64,000 nt of DNA. Source: Turicibacter sp. (GTDB lineage Bacteria; Bacillota_I; Bacilli_A; MOL361; Turicibacteraceae). Position 1 is the stretch's first letter; every line of letters begins with the position of its first letter. The notes beneath the pieces are model-generated. The model worked only from the letters and a program-made list of their open reading frames with translations, had not been told where the DNA came from and did no database searches. The position numbers and the translations under genes are program-made. This document shows positions 15,766 through 25,185 of this stretch, one piece after another. The stretch spans positions 1-64,000 of the forward strand of contig WRAJ01000004.1 in the NCBI GenBank assembly GCA_009780245.1, written 5' to 3'.

Positions 15766-17733
15766 TCACTTCCCTTTCAACTCAATGATCACATCACGCA
15801 AGCTCGCCGCCGTCTCGAAATCAAGCGCCTTCGCCGCGTCAGACATTTCAATTTCAAGCCTAGAAATGAGCTGTTCTTTTTCAGATTTAGTCATTTTCTT
15901 TGTCGACCCTACAGCATCAACTTCAGCATCTTCAGTGGCACGGATGGACGCTCTAATATCCTTTTTAATGGTTTGCGGAACAATCCCGTTCGCCTCGTTA
16001 AAGGCTAGCTGAATCTCCCGGCGTCGCTCGGTTTCTTCGATCGCTTTGGTCATAGAATTCGTCATCTTATCTGCGAATAAAATAACACGCCCTTCGGCAT
16101 TTCGCGCCGCACGACCGATCGTTTGAATCAACGAACGCTCACTTCGTAAGAAGCCTTCCTTATCCGCATCCAGTATCGCAACGAGGGATACCTCCGGGAT
16201 ATCGAGCCCTTCTCTAAGTAAGTTGATCCCGACTAACACGTCGTAAACACCGGCGCGTAAATCGCGAATGATCTCGATCCGTTCTAGCGTTTTGACTTCA
16301 GAGTGTAAGTAGGCGACTTTGATCCCTGCATCTTTTAGGTAATTCGTGAGCTCTTCAGCCATTTTAATGGTAAGGGTTGTGACAAGCACACGTTCTTCTT
16401 TTTCGATGCGCTGATGGATCTCACTTAAAAGATGATCGATTTGCCCCTCGCTTTTATGCACCTCGATGATCGGATCCACCAGTCCCGTCGGACGAATGAT
16501 CTGCTGAATCACGTGTGGCGTCCGCTCTAATTCATAATCGCCCGGCGTCGCCGAGACGTAGATCGCTTGGTCGATTTTTTCTTCGAATTCCTCGAATCTG
16601 AGTGGACGGTTATCAAGTGCCGATGGTAGGCGGAAGCCGTGATTCACAAGCGTTTCTTTTCTTGCACGATCCCCGTTATACATCCCGCGCACTTGCGGTA
16701 GCATCACGTGCGACTCATCGACAACGAGCAACCAATCGTCTTCGTAAAAATCAATCAAGCAATAAGGCGTTGCGCCAGATTCCCTAAGCGATAACGGCCC
16801 CGAATAATTCTCAACCCCTGAGCAAAAGCCCATTTCCCCTAGCATCTCTAAATCGTAGCGCGTCCGTTGCTCAATACGCTGTGCCTCAATTAATTTCCCT
16901 TCTTCTTGGAACAGTGCTACTTGCTTCTCCATTTCTGCTTCGATGTTTTTCATCGCAATTTTAAGACGCTCTTCCCCGGTAACAAAATGAGAAGCCGGGA
17001 AAATGGTCACGTGTTTCCGCTCCGCTGTCGCTGCTCCGGTCACCGTGTCGATCTCGCGAATCCGGTCAATTTCATCGCCGAAAAACTCAACGCGAATCGC
17101 ACTGCGCTCACCGCCAACCGGGTAAATCTCCACCACATCGCCGCGCACCCGAAACGTCCCGCGCGAAAAATCAATGTCGTTACGGTCATACTGAATCCGC
17201 ACCAACTCATTGAGTAACTCATTACGCTCAATGTTTTGCCCCACGCGCAACGACACCATCATCCGCTTATACTCGCGCGGATCTCCAATCCCGTAAATAC
17301 AAGAAACCGATGCCACAACGATCACATCCCGGCGCTCCAAAATCGAAGCCGTCGCCGAGTGCCTAAGCTTATCAATTTCATCGTTGACCGATGAGTCTTT
17401 CTCGATAAACGTATCCGATGACGGCACATAAGCCTCCGGTTGATAATAGTCGTAATAACTCACAAAATACTCCACCGCATTGTTCGGAAAAAATTCCTTT
17501 AACTCGCCATAAAGCTGACCCGCCAACGTCTTATTATGCGCCAAAACCAACGTCGGCTTCTGCACCTCCTGAATCACATTCGCAATCGTAAACGTCTTCC
17601 CCGTCCCGGTCGCCCCAAGCAGAACCTGCTCCTTAACCTCGTCATTTAAATTATTAACCAACTCATCAATGGCCACCGGCTGATCACCAGAAGGCGTATA
17701 CGAACTCACCACTTGAAATAAATTCTCACTCAT
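15766..17733 (-). CDS. uvrB: excinuclease ABC subunit B
   Basis: Damage-verifying helicase of nucleotide excision repair, acting with UvrA and UvrC. It has 655 residues, the normal length. The Walker A motif GATGTGKT is near residue 36, the beta-hairpin region follows ([15 protein letters not shown]), then the DESH box and helicase motif VI (QTIGRAARN). The C-terminal UvrC-binding UVR motif is at about 615-650. The reading frame is open further upstream, but the ATG at 17733 follows GGGAG by 8 nt and begins with the conserved F-x-V-x-S-x-Y-x-P-x-G-D-Q-P block. uvrA is not adjacent. Confidence 0.96.
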   Translation of the reverse strand: MSENLFQVVSSYTPSGDQPVAIDELVNNLNDEVKEQVLLGATGTGKTFTIANVIQEVQKPTLVLAHNKTLAGQLYGELKEFFPNNAVEYFVSYYDYYQPEAYVPSSDTFIEKDSSVNDEIDKLRHSATASILERRDVIVVASVSCIYGIGDPREYKRMMVSLRVGQNIERNELLNELVRIQYDRNDIDFSRGTFRVRGDVVEIYPVGGERSAIRVEFFGDEIDRIREIDTVTGAATAERKHVTIFPASHFVTGEERLKIAMKNIEAEMEKQVALFQEEGKLIEAQRIEQRTRYDLEMLGEMGFCSGVENYSGPLSLRESGATPYCLIDFYEDDWLLVVDESHVMLPQVRGMYNGDRARKETLVNHGFRLPSALDNRPLRFEEFEEKIDQAIYVSATPGDYELERTPHVIQQIIRPTGLVDPIIEVHKSEGQIDHLLSEIHQRIEKEERVLVTTLTIKMAEELTNYLKDAGIKVAYLHSEVKTLERIEIIRDLRAGVYDVLVGINLLREGLDIPEVSLVAILDADKEGFLRSERSLIQTIGRAARNAEGRVILFADKMTNSMTKAIEETERRREIQLAFNEANGIVPQTIKKDIRASIRATEDAEVDAVGSTKKMTKSEKEQLISRLEIEMSDAAKALDFETAASLRDVIIELKGK

Positions 17734-17795
17734 ATATAAAACTCCCATCTCAAACCTAACAAACCCAAACTCCCCCAAACCAACCCAACATAAAC

Positions 17796-17869
17796 AATTA
17801 TTTTTGGAGTGGGATTGCTTGTAGCTGCATGCTACAGAAAAACACTGCAATTCCACTCCAAAAATAATT
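17796..17869. repeat. long inverted repeat upstream of uvrB
   Basis: Two 23-bp arms (17796-17818 and 17847-17869) match at 22 positions, the exception being a G-T pair. The 28-bp centre contains a second stem (TGTAGC/GCTACA). No T-run follows on either side. It could be a miniature mobile element, a regulatory hairpin in the uvrB leader, or a protein-binding site. Confidence 0.75.
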
Positions 17870-17921
17870 CCAGTAAGCCAAAAGGCGCGCAAGCTAAAGA
17901 GCACTAAACAAATGCAATGAC

Positions 17922-17956
17922 CAAAAAACCATCAAGAGTCGCATCATCTTGATCAC
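17922..17956 (-). terminator. terminator after the transglutaminase-like gene
   Basis: Minus-strand ATCAAGA and TCTTGAT arms followed by GGTTTTTTGG. Confidence 0.6.
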
Positions 17957-17967
17957 CGAAAGGGCGC

Positions 17968-19188
17968 TCACTCATAAACCCAATAAATCGTAATCTTATT
18001 CAAATTCCCCTTCTCACGAATCATATACTGCACACTTTCCAACCCGTACCACTCCGCCAAAGTACGCGCGGCTTGTGGTGCGAGATCGTCCAAGATAATC
18101 GGTCGCATCTGATCAAACAACGCTGGCGTTGCAAATTGAAAAGCGATCCAAGCTTCACCGGTCATCACACTCGCGTTCATCGCCTCTAATACCCGCTCTG
18201 CATCGTGATCCTCATAAAACATCCCGTTCACCACAAAAAAGTTGTGTCGCAACGAAGTCGCTGCCGGGACGCTCATCCCAGGCGTAATCGTATGAGTTCG
18301 GAAGATTAATTCATCGTTGATCAAGAAATAATCATAGACGATGCCAGGGTGATTCGCCATGCCCTCATTTTGAAAATTAGGACTTCCCCAAGTCACATCT
18401 AAATGATAGTACTCCCCAGCAAGACGCACTAAATTCCAAGCGTGGGCAATGGGTTCTACAGATGTACCCGGCACATAAGCAACGCCGGCGACGTAGATGG
18501 TCGGCACCCCTAGCTGGTTAAGCAGGAGTTGAGCCGCTCTTGCAAACCCGGCGCAGACGGATTCCTGGTTCACAAAGACACTGTAAATATTCTGATGGTC
18601 GCTAGCGTCTAAGTTATAGCTCGTGGTGAAAATGATGTGCTCGTACACGGCTAGCACGACGTCATAATCGCTCATCCCAGGATTAATGGTCGACACAAAC
18701 GCTTCTACTGCTTCATCAATTTCGATTTGCATGGTTGCGCGAGCCTCTAATGTGTGTGCGTATTCAGGCTGAAAGGTGATGTAGGCGGTGCCGTCCGACC
18801 AACGTGTAATGGTTGACATACCAGCGCCCGTGATCCAGAAAAACTCGGGATAGTCAAACAAAATCAGCTGGTAAATTTCGTGCACGCGCTCCGCATCGTC
18901 CGTCTCTAAACGGATTTCCAAATCACCGCGGTAAACCCCGTCTCTCAGTTCGCGATAAATCACTTGCTCGGCTTCGTCTAACTGGTTGTAAAAAAACCGC
19001 TCTACGATGTGCGCCTCAAATGTTCGTTCAATGATTTCTGGGTCAGTGGCCACTTCTGGCTCAGTAGCTGGCACGGTCGGTTCGATCAGGTGCTCTCTTC
19101 TTTCCACTTCGTTGTCATGATCATGCCACCAAAACCAAGCCGTTGCCCCGACTCCGATAATTAAAAGGAAAACTAATATTTTTTTCAT
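17968..19188 (-). CDS. membrane-anchored transglutaminase-like protein
   Basis: Extracytoplasmic protein of 406 residues with an N-terminal membrane anchor (about 3-21). A transglutaminase-like cysteine-protease fold follows. The triad is visible: Cys212 in ESVCAGFARA, His249 in AHAWNLV and Asp264 in YYHLDVTWG. A linker of Glu, Pro and Thr (about 33-52) joins anchor and domain. Such proteins are usually peptidases or cross-linkers at the cell surface; the substrate is unknown. It is transcribed alone. Confidence 0.82.
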   Translation of the reverse strand: MKKILVFLLIIGVGATAWFWWHDHDNEVERREHLIEPTVPATEPEVATDPEIIERTFEAHIVERFFYNQLDEAEQVIYRELRDGVYRGDLEIRLETDDAERVHEIYQLILFDYPEFFWITGAGMSTITRWSDGTAYITFQPEYAHTLEARATMQIEIDEAVEAFVSTINPGMSDYDVVLAVYEHIIFTTSYNLDASDHQNIYSVFVNQESVCAGFARAAQLLLNQLGVPTIYVAGVAYVPGTSVEPIAHAWNLVRLAGEYYHLDVTWGSPNFQNEGMANHPGIVYDYFLINDELIFRTHTITPGMSVPAATSLRHNFFVVNGMFYEDHDAERVLEAMNASVMTGEAWIAFQFATPALFDQMRPIILDDLAPQAARTLAEWYGLESVQYMIREKGNLNKITIYWVYE

Positions 19189-19224
19189 GAAGCCCCTCCT
19201 TATCCTCTAATTATACTACAAAGC

Positions 19225-19256
19225 CAAAAAAAAAGCACCTCTCACAAAGTGCTTCT
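19225..19256 (-). terminator. terminator downstream of the HD-domain gene
   Basis: GAAGCAC and GTGCTT arms followed by nine T on the minus strand. It lies about 160 nt after the HD-domain stop; the intervening stretch holds no supported gene. Confidence 0.75.
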
Positions 19257-19414
19257 TTCACTTAAGTTTACCACACTTAATATGACAAGGCCTGTCACAT
19301 TAAACGTCTTGCCCTAATGTTCGTTTACTAAACACGATCCCGGTGCCGTCTTCCTCGTAAAGGTAAGCCTCAAAATCCGGCATTTTCCATTGCCTATCGA
19401 CTCCTAGAAATTCG

Positions 19415-20014
19415 CTATCTAATCTTAACTTTACCTAGCACACCATAAAGGTTCTCACCCATCAACTTTTCAAAATAATCCTTAATTTCAAACACCTTTT
19501 TCCAACGCTCTACGGTATAATCGTAAACGCCGTACCTCATGGCCACATCAACAAAGCGCTGCTCTAACACGCAGAATCCGTCGGCCATCGCCAGGCTATC
19601 CGCTAATTGAACTAGCCGGTCATAGTCGTTATGCACAGACGATTCGATGACTTCCCACATCAACTGCTCGTGCTCAAGCGGAATGTCCCAATTCCCGACA
19701 CCCTTCTGCGCATCTTGCACCACAAACGAATGGGTGATGCAAATACGCGCAAGCTCCTGCCACCCGTTTTCCTCGCAAAGAAGATACCCCTCTAAGCCAT
19801 GACGCTGATGAACCATGCCAATGTACCGGCCGATGTCATGCAAAAGGCCGTAGACATAAGCTTTGTCTTGGTCTAATCCTTCACACCGCGCAGCGATCTT
19901 TTGACAAGCAAGCGCCGCATAACGAGAATGGTCCCCCCAAGGACCTGGATTTAATTCTTCGGCCCATTCCAGCAACGTTTTAGCTTCTTCTATTGTTGGA
20001 TATAAATCACCCAT
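19415..20014 (-). CDS. HD domain phosphohydrolase-like protein
   Basis: Metal-dependent phosphohydrolase-like protein of 199 residues. HD signature residues are His29, His59-Asp60 (YGLLHDIGRY) and a later Asp in QLADSLAMADG. The family hydrolyses nucleotides or other phosphate esters; this member's substrate is not known. The ATG follows GAGGAG by about 10 nt. It sits between an M20 peptidase and a transglutaminase-like gene with no functional link visible. Confidence 0.82.
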   Translation of the reverse strand: MGDLYPTIEEAKTLLEWAEELNPGPWGDHSRYAALACQKIAARCEGLDQDKAYVYGLLHDIGRYIGMVHQRHGLEGYLLCEENGWQELARICITHSFVVQDAQKGVGNWDIPLEHEQLMWEVIESSVHNDYDRLVQLADSLAMADGFCVLEQRFVDVAMRYGVYDYTVERWKKVFEIKDYFEKLMGENLYGVLGKVKIR

Positions 20015-20041
20015 TCTCTATCATCTCCTCACCGACTTAAC

Positions 20042-20065
20042 AAAAAAGACAGCATAAATGCCGTC
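20042..20065 (-). terminator. terminator after the M20 peptidase gene
   Basis: Minus-strand GACGGCAT and ATGCTGTC (one G-T pair) with a 2-nt spacer between the arms, followed by TTTTTT. Confidence 0.7.
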
Positions 20066-20070
20066 CCTTC

Positions 20071-21189
20071 TTATTCTGCTACCGTTTGAATCAGCGCCAC
20101 AACAAGCTCGGTTAGTTTCACTAATTCCGAAATTGGCATTTTCTCATCTTTCGAATGAATATCTAAATAACCCACGCCTAAATTAGCAGTCGGAATGCCA
20201 CCAATCGTGAAAATATTCGCATCACTTCCGCCACCCGTCGCTTTTAACTCAGGCTCGCGCCCCACTTTCACAATCGCCGCCTTAGCAACCTCAACCACAC
20301 GGTCAGTTTCCTCTAATTTGTACCCAACACGCTCATAATTAACTTCCACGTCAACCGTACAGCCACGTTCTTCAGCTGCACCCTCGAGCGCTTCGCGCAT
20401 TGCCTTCATCTGGTTTTCCAGTTTAGAGAAGGTAATGGCACGGGCTTCACCATTTAATTCCACCAAGTCACAGACGATGTTAGTACGATCGCCACCTTTG
20501 ATAACCCCGATGTTTGCGGTTAATTCCTCGTCTAAGCGACCAAGTGGCATCATCGTAATCGCCTTAGCTGCAATTTCAATCGCTGACACACCGGCCTCAG
20601 GCGCCACGCCAGCATGCGCAGCTACGCCGTGAATTTTCGCGTTGATTTTCGCATGATCCGGGCTTGCTACAATCACTTCACCAACTGGTCCGCCACTATC
20701 AAGGGCAAATCCATACTTCGCAGCGAGCGCTTTTTTATCGACAGCACTTGCGCCAACCAGACCGATTTCTTCACCGCCGGTTAACACAAATTCAATATCA
20801 CCGTGCGCGATGTCGTTTTCTTTTAATAAGCGAATCCCTTCGAGCAAGGCGGCAATACCCGCCTTGTCGTCAGCACCTAAAATCGTGGTTTTGTCGCTTT
20901 CGATGATGTCGCCGTTGATCACTGGCTTGATGCCATTTCCAGGCGTTACCGTATCAAAGTGACAGCTAAACAAAATCGGATCTGCTGCTGCTACCGTTCC
21001 TTTTAATTTTGCGATTAAGTTTCCTGAGCCTAATCCCGTTTGCTCTTTCGTGTCATCCTCACGCACTTCTAACCCTAATGCCTCTAATTTTTCTGTTAAA
21101 ACACGTGCGATTTCAGCTTCGTTTTTTGACTCTGAATCAATTTGGATGAGCTCTAAAAATTCTTTAACTAATCTATCCTTGTTTACCAT
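20071..21189 (-). CDS. M20 family metallopeptidase (PepT/YqjE-like)
   Basis: Zinc aminopeptidase or amidohydrolase of the M20 family, 372 residues. Metal ligands are seen as His77 in SCHFDT, Asp107 in LGADDKAG, the catalytic pair Glu140-Glu141 in TGGEEIG, Asp164 and a C-terminal His in YLDIHSKDE. The dimerisation domain with HGVAAHAG lies in the middle. The ATG at 21189 follows GGAGG by 8 nt. It follows an AbgT-type transporter gene, so it may hydrolyse an imported peptide or aminoacyl compound; tripeptidase activity is the family default. Confidence 0.87.
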   Translation of the reverse strand: MVNKDRLVKEFLELIQIDSESKNEAEIARVLTEKLEALGLEVREDDTKEQTGLGSGNLIAKLKGTVAAADPILFSCHFDTVTPGNGIKPVINGDIIESDKTTILGADDKAGIAALLEGIRLLKENDIAHGDIEFVLTGGEEIGLVGASAVDKKALAAKYGFALDSGGPVGEVIVASPDHAKINAKIHGVAAHAGVAPEAGVSAIEIAAKAITMMPLGRLDEELTANIGVIKGGDRTNIVCDLVELNGEARAITFSKLENQMKAMREALEGAAEERGCTVDVEVNYERVGYKLEETDRVVEVAKAAIVKVGREPELKATGGGSDANIFTIGGIPTANLGVGYLDIHSKDEKMPISELVKLTELVVALIQTVAE

Positions 21190-21210
21190 CTTAACTGCCT
21201 CCAATTTTCA

Positions 21211-21247
21211 TTTTTTATCTTAAAGGGCACCTTTTTTAAGATGCCCC
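21211..21247 (-). terminator. weak hairpin between AbgT and M20 genes
   Basis: Minus-strand GGGCATC and GGTGCCC can pair, but only a mixed T/A tract follows. It may attenuate rather than stop transcription. Confidence 0.3.
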
Positions 21248-21259
21248 ATTCATTCGTTT

Positions 21260-22795
21260 TTATAAATAAATACCGATACCTGGTCCAATATTTAACCCAA
21301 GCACATAGAAAATAATTAACAACAACGTCCAACCAATGGTAAACACAACCGTGTAAGGGACCATCGTAGAAATCAACGTTCCCACACCGGCTTTCTTATC
21401 GTACTTCTGGAAGAAGACAACGACTAATGCGAAGTAAGCCATTAACGGTGAAATGATGTTTGTCGTTGAGTCCGCTACGCGGTAAGCCGCTTGAACAAAT
21501 TCTGGTGTGAATCCCATTTCCATTAACATCGGCACAAACACTGGTCCTAAAATCGCCCATTTTGCCGACATTGAACCAATCAAGAAGTTAACAATGACAA
21601 CCACAACCATGAACATCAAGATTAATGGGATACCCGTTAAGTTCCATCTAACTAATAGATCTGCACCGTTAACCGCAACGATTGTTCCTAAGTTCGTGTA
21701 ACTGAAGTAAGCGATAAATTGCGCAGCGAAGAACGCTAAGACAATAAATCCTGACATCGACGTGATCGACTTTTCCATTAACGTAACGACTTCTTTGTTG
21801 TTTTTAATCGCCCCACTTCCAATTCCAAATGCAATCCCAAGAATCGCAAAGAAAAGCGATAGAACAACTACGAGTGATGTCATAAATGGTGATTCTAAAA
21901 TAGGACCACCGTCTACCCCGCGTAACGGTCCCCATGACGGAATTAAGGCAATCAAAATAATCGCTAATGTTACTAATCCTGCAATTCCTGCAAAACGCAA
22001 ACCACGCTTATCTTCTTGTGACACAGTGGTTAACGCTTCGTCCACTTCCACTTCACCTTCGTATTTACCTAAACGCGGCTCAACGATTTTTTCCGTAACA
22101 AACGTTCCGAGTATCGTAAGTAAGAAAACAGACACAGCTCCAAAGATCCAGTTTGCTTCAATCCCAACGACATAAGTTGGGTCGACAATTTGTGCGGCTT
22201 CCGTTGTTAATCCTGCCATCATCGCATCAATCGGGCTTAACAATAAGCTTGCGCCAAATCCACCCGCAACACCAGCAAAACCAGTCGCAAGACCCGCGAT
22301 TGGGTGACGCCCAACGCTCATGAAAATAATCGCTGCAAGCGGGATAACGATAACGTACCCCGCATCCGATGCCAAGCACGATAAAATCCCGACAAAGACA
22401 ATCACGGCTGTTAATAACACGCGCGGTGTCTTCGTGACCACACCTTTAAGCGCTGACGTTAATAAACCACTACCATCTGCAATCCCAATCCCAAGCATCG
22501 CAACGAGTACGACACCAAGCGGTGCAAAGCCAGTGAAGTTCGTTACCATTGAGGTCAGCATAAACTGTAAACCTTCTACCGATAGTAAGCTTCTAGCCGC
22601 GATGGTCATCTCTTCAATTTCACGCGTCGCCATGTTAATACCAGTGAAATCAACTTCTGTCCCCATTGCTGCAAAGAGCGCTGATAAAAGAATCAGAATC
22701 CCTGCTAAAATAATGAAGATCACGGCTGGATGAGGGAGTTTATTTCCGACTCTTTCCACGCGATCTAATAATGTAACTCTTTCTTTTTTTGCCAT
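21260..22795 (-). CDS. AbgT family transporter
   Basis: Polytopic membrane protein of 511 residues with about 11-13 hydrophobic segments. It matches the AbgT family, known from p-aminobenzoyl-glutamate uptake in E. coli and from antimetabolite efflux in other species. The family-typical start (LLDRVERVGNKLPHPAVIF) and internal SDAGYVIVIPLAA and VADSTTNIISPLMAYF motifs are present. The ATG follows AAGGAAG. The M20 peptidase downstream resembles the AbgA/AbgB pairing, where imported aminobenzoyl-glutamate is cleaved. Direction of transport is not decided by sequence. Confidence 0.88.
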   Translation of the reverse strand: MAKKERVTLLDRVERVGNKLPHPAVIFIILAGILILLSALFAAMGTEVDFTGINMATREIEEMTIAARSLLSVEGLQFMLTSMVTNFTGFAPLGVVLVAMLGIGIADGSGLLTSALKGVVTKTPRVLLTAVIVFVGILSCLASDAGYVIVIPLAAIIFMSVGRHPIAGLATGFAGVAGGFGASLLLSPIDAMMAGLTTEAAQIVDPTYVVGIEANWIFGAVSVFLLTILGTFVTEKIVEPRLGKYEGEVEVDEALTTVSQEDKRGLRFAGIAGLVTLAIILIALIPSWGPLRGVDGGPILESPFMTSLVVVLSLFFAILGIAFGIGSGAIKNNKEVVTLMEKSITSMSGFIVLAFFAAQFIAYFSYTNLGTIVAVNGADLLVRWNLTGIPLILMFMVVVVIVNFLIGSMSAKWAILGPVFVPMLMEMGFTPEFVQAAYRVADSTTNIISPLMAYFALVVVFFQKYDKKAGVGTLISTMVPYTVVFTIGWTLLLIIFYVLGLNIGPGIGIYL

Positions 22796-22849
22796 GTTTT
22801 ACACTTCCTTATTCATAATATGTGTTAATATGATTTTGCAAACAAAACC

Positions 22850-22878
22850 ATTATACACTAATCACGTCGGAAATGGAA
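22850..22878 (-). promoter_or_regulatory. promoter of the AbgT gene
   Basis: Perfect -10 TATAAT (22850-22855) with a weak -35 TTCCAT (22873-22878) at 17 bp on the minus strand. Confidence 0.5.
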
Positions 22879-22932
22879 GCCTTTTAAAAACAAAATTTGC
22901 GTCGTTTCACCATTTATTTTTACACGTTAACA

Positions 22933-23892
22933 TTATCTTGAAAAGTGCTTGACCATCTCAATAATGTAATCGCTGACGGGCATTTCTATGCCCTTTTCAT
23001 GGGTACGTAAATATTCTAACACATCACTTGCAAACGGGTAATCATCGACTAATGTTACTTCCGCCGATTCTGGCGTCGTTTCTACTAAGTAAATGCGTTT
23101 AGCCATTCTCAAACAAGACTCAATGTAAACACTCAATTTGCGATAAGTGCGTCGCTTAGCGTGCATTTTAAATTCATTTTTCAACAAAGCACTCGGTTTA
23201 AATTTTCGAAGCATGCCCCTGTAATCTTGCTGCCGGAGCGCATAAGAAATCATTTTTTCAAATAGATCAATCGCCGAAACAACCGGTGACACCACATTGA
23301 AATGTTTAAGGAGTACGTCAAAATCATCGCCACTAAAACTAAGGACATACCAGTGATCTTCGCTCAGCTGGCTTCGCTCCACCATCCAATTGTCGATGTG
23401 TGCTTTAATATCAAATTGATCAAGCCTTGTTTCGTATTCAGCGATCCGCTCTTTTAAAACGGGTAGCTTTTCTTCTAACCAAAACTTTTTAAACCCTAGA
23501 CGCTCTAAATCGGTTGTGATCACTTTAATATAACCCATTGATTTGCTAAAATCAGCGCTTAGGAATTTTTTTAGCTCACTGCCTGCATGCTTAAAATGAT
23601 TGGATCTTTTAAACTCACCAATCAAACTTTTAAACTGACTAAACAAATCCGCTGTTGTCCAGTTATGCAAATGATGATTATCAACGAGTATCGCGACAAT
23701 GTGTACGATGAAGTTAGGGTTCTTTTCATTCAACTTCTCTAATTTATGTAGGTACTTATCACTAACCGTTCCAAGCATCGGCATAAATCTTTCAATGTCT
23801 TCCTCGTATAATTTCTTTTTATCTTCGTTGATCATACAGTTGATGTAACAGAGCACATCAAGCGTATATGAAATTTGAAACTCTTTTTTCAC
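22933..23892 (-). CDS. hypothetical cytosolic protein
   Basis: I do not recognise this 319-residue protein. It is soluble, mixed charge and predicted mostly helical, with a basic central stretch (about 235-262: FKPSALLKNEFKMHAKRRTY). There is no signal peptide, membrane segment or recognised catalytic motif. It starts with a GTG after AGAGGTGGG. It follows queF by 53 bp without a terminator and is probably co-transcribed with it; no role in queuosine synthesis can be claimed. Confidence 0.65.
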   Translation of the reverse strand: MKKEFQISYTLDVLCYINCMINEDKKKLYEEDIERFMPMLGTVSDKYLHKLEKLNEKNPNFIVHIVAILVDNHHLHNWTTADLFSQFKSLIGEFKRSNHFKHAGSELKKFLSADFSKSMGYIKVITTDLERLGFKKFWLEEKLPVLKERIAEYETRLDQFDIKAHIDNWMVERSQLSEDHWYVLSFSGDDFDVLLKHFNVVSPVVSAIDLFEKMISYALRQQDYRGMLRKFKPSALLKNEFKMHAKRRTYRKLSVYIESCLRMAKRIYLVETTPESAEVTLVDDYPFASDVLEYLRTHEKGIEMPVSDYIIEMVKHFSR

Positions 23893-23945
23893 AGCTCATC
23901 CCACCTCTGCTGGTTAATTTTCAGGTATCCCCTTACCCGGTGCAT

Positions 23946-24443
23946 TTACCTATTATCAATGTCTTCAGGGTTTAAATCGTGGTTCATCAACCGGAAATTC
24001 GCCATTTCCTCGTACTTTGTTCCAGGTCGTCCGTAATTGGCGTACGGGTCGATCGAAATACCACCACGTGGTGTGAATTTCCCCCATACTTCAATGTACC
24101 GTGGATTCATTAGTTTAACCAAATCTTTCATAATAATGTTAATGCAGTCTTCATGAAAGTCACCGTGATTTCTAAAGCTAAATAAGTAGAGTTTTAATGA
24201 TTTGCTTTCTACCATTAACTCATCAGGCACGTAAGAGATGTAAATTTTTGCAAAGTCCGGTTGATTTGTGATGGGACACAAGCTTGTAAATTCAGGGCAA
24301 TTAAACTTCACAAAGTAATCGTTGCCTGGGTGTTTATTCTCAAACGTCTCTAGCACACTTGGTGTGTAGGTTGTCGGGTAATGAACGCCCTGTGAACCTA
24401 ATAAAGTCAAATCTTTTAAATTTTCGTTGTCGCGACCTGCCAT
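23946..24443 (-). CDS. queF: NADPH-dependent 7-cyano-7-deazaguanine reductase
   Basis: Reduces preQ0 to preQ1 in the queuosine tRNA-modification pathway. It has 165 residues, the short type I form. The QueF motif [20 protein letters not shown] is present. The catalytic Cys56 (FTSLCPIT) and Asp63 match the Bacillus enzyme in position. The ATG at 24443 follows a near-perfect AAAGGAGGT site. Other queuosine genes (queC, queD, queE) are not nearby and no preQ1 riboswitch is recognisable upstream. Confidence 0.96.
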   Translation of the reverse strand: MAGRDNENLKDLTLLGSQGVHYPTTYTPSVLETFENKHPGNDYFVKFNCPEFTSLCPITNQPDFAKIYISYVPDELMVESKSLKLYLFSFRNHGDFHEDCINIIMKDLVKLMNPRYIEVWGKFTPRGGISIDPYANYGRPGTKYEEMANFRLMNHDLNPEDIDNR

Positions 24444-24478
24444 TGCCTTTGACCTCCTTTGATTTAAGCATATCTTGA

Positions 24479-24484
24479 AATTAT
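24479..24484 (-). promoter_or_regulatory. -10 box of queF
   Basis: Perfect TATAAT about 35 nt before the queF start; the -35 is poor. Confidence 0.4.
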
Positions 24485-24588
24485 AACACAAACGGTAAAG
24501 AAAGGGTAGTTATAATTGTGTGGTTTCATCCATCTGTTTCCATTTAGAAGAAAAGCCATCAAGCGCTTTAATCATCAAAATACCATTG

Positions 24589-24621
24589 TTTTAGGGGATT
24601 CGTAGGTCTTTTTAGGGGATT
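24589..24621. repeat. two direct repeats 21 bp apart
   Basis: TTTTAGGGGATT occurs at 24589-24600 and again at 24610-24621, a centre distance of 21 bp (two helical turns). It lies in the divergent intergenic region between queF and the 24732 gene. The arrangement resembles binding sites of LytTR-type response regulators. Confidence 0.55.
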
Positions 24622-24684
24622 TGAAAAATACACGTTAGATTTTCTGCCCTTTTCTCCTTAAGCATACCACCGCCAGCTATCATT

Positions 24685-24693
24685 TGTTATAAT
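24685..24693 (+). promoter_or_regulatory. promoter of the 24732 gene
   Basis: Extended -10 TGTTATAAT; the -35 region is not consensus, which would fit activator dependence. Confidence 0.5.
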
Positions 24694-24731
24694 GGGGTTT
24701 AACAAAAATAAGGCATAGGGTAGGCTGGAAA

Positions 24732-25115
24732 ATGAGTCGGAGAGAACGTTTAAAATCATTGGAAAACAAAATCATCGCGTTTAATAATGCGCATCAACAT
24801 CTGTTTAATGAACATTCACGGATTCTCATCGCATTACCAGGCTTAGACTTAGGCATCGATAAAAATGTTAATTTCTCACCCGAAAAAGAAATCAAAGAAG
24901 CGGAACGGTTTGCCGAGTACTTAAGAACCATCATCGGTGCCACGGTGATCGTTTTAAGTGAGTTAACTGAGATTGATCACGTTTTAGCATATGGCCCCGT
25001 CGATTGCTTAATTGATCTCTACGAGCTACACCCGCTCCAACGAGAATTCTTATTCGCAAAACTAAAGTTCTCTGATGAAACACATTATTATCGCTACATT
25101 GAACTATTCATATAA
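24732..25115 (+). CDS. small hypothetical protein
   Basis: Unrecognised 127-residue cytosolic protein, one of the few plus-strand genes here. The N-terminus is basic (MSRRERLKSLENK) and the rest is mixed. It has no signal peptide, Cys pattern or known motif. A promoter with a direct-repeat pair upstream and a strong terminator downstream show it is a real single-gene unit. The ribosome site is weak (GGCTGGAAA before ATG). Confidence 0.6.
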   Translation: MSRRERLKSLENKIIAFNNAHQHLFNEHSRILIALPGLDLGIDKNVNFSPEKEIKEAERFAEYLRTIIGATVIVLSELTEIDHVLAYGPVDCLIDLYELHPLQREFLFAKLKFSDETHYYRYIELFI

Positions 25116-25125
25116 AAACGGACTC

Positions 25126-25170
25126 GAAAAAGCCAATGAATCGCTAGCATCAGCATTCATTGGCTTTTCT
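25126..25170. terminator. bidirectional terminator
   Basis: Perfect 14-bp arms AAAAGCCAATGAAT and ATTCATTGGCTTTT, T-tracts on both strands. It serves the convergent 24732 gene and the GerMN-domain gene. Confidence 0.9.
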
Positions 25171-25185
25171 ATCTATTTCTCGTTA

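Noticed and set aside
19300-19383. 27-codon minus-strand frame after the HD-domain gene (starts MPDFEAYLYEEDGTG)
   Set aside because: There is only a weak AGG site before the start, no conserved family is recognised, and an open extension upstream ends at a stop. Could be a small peptide or debris, but unsupported.
24444-24560. possible preQ1 riboswitch upstream of queF
   Set aside because: The expected compact pseudoknot sequence is not seen, and the predicted leader of about 30 nt is too short.
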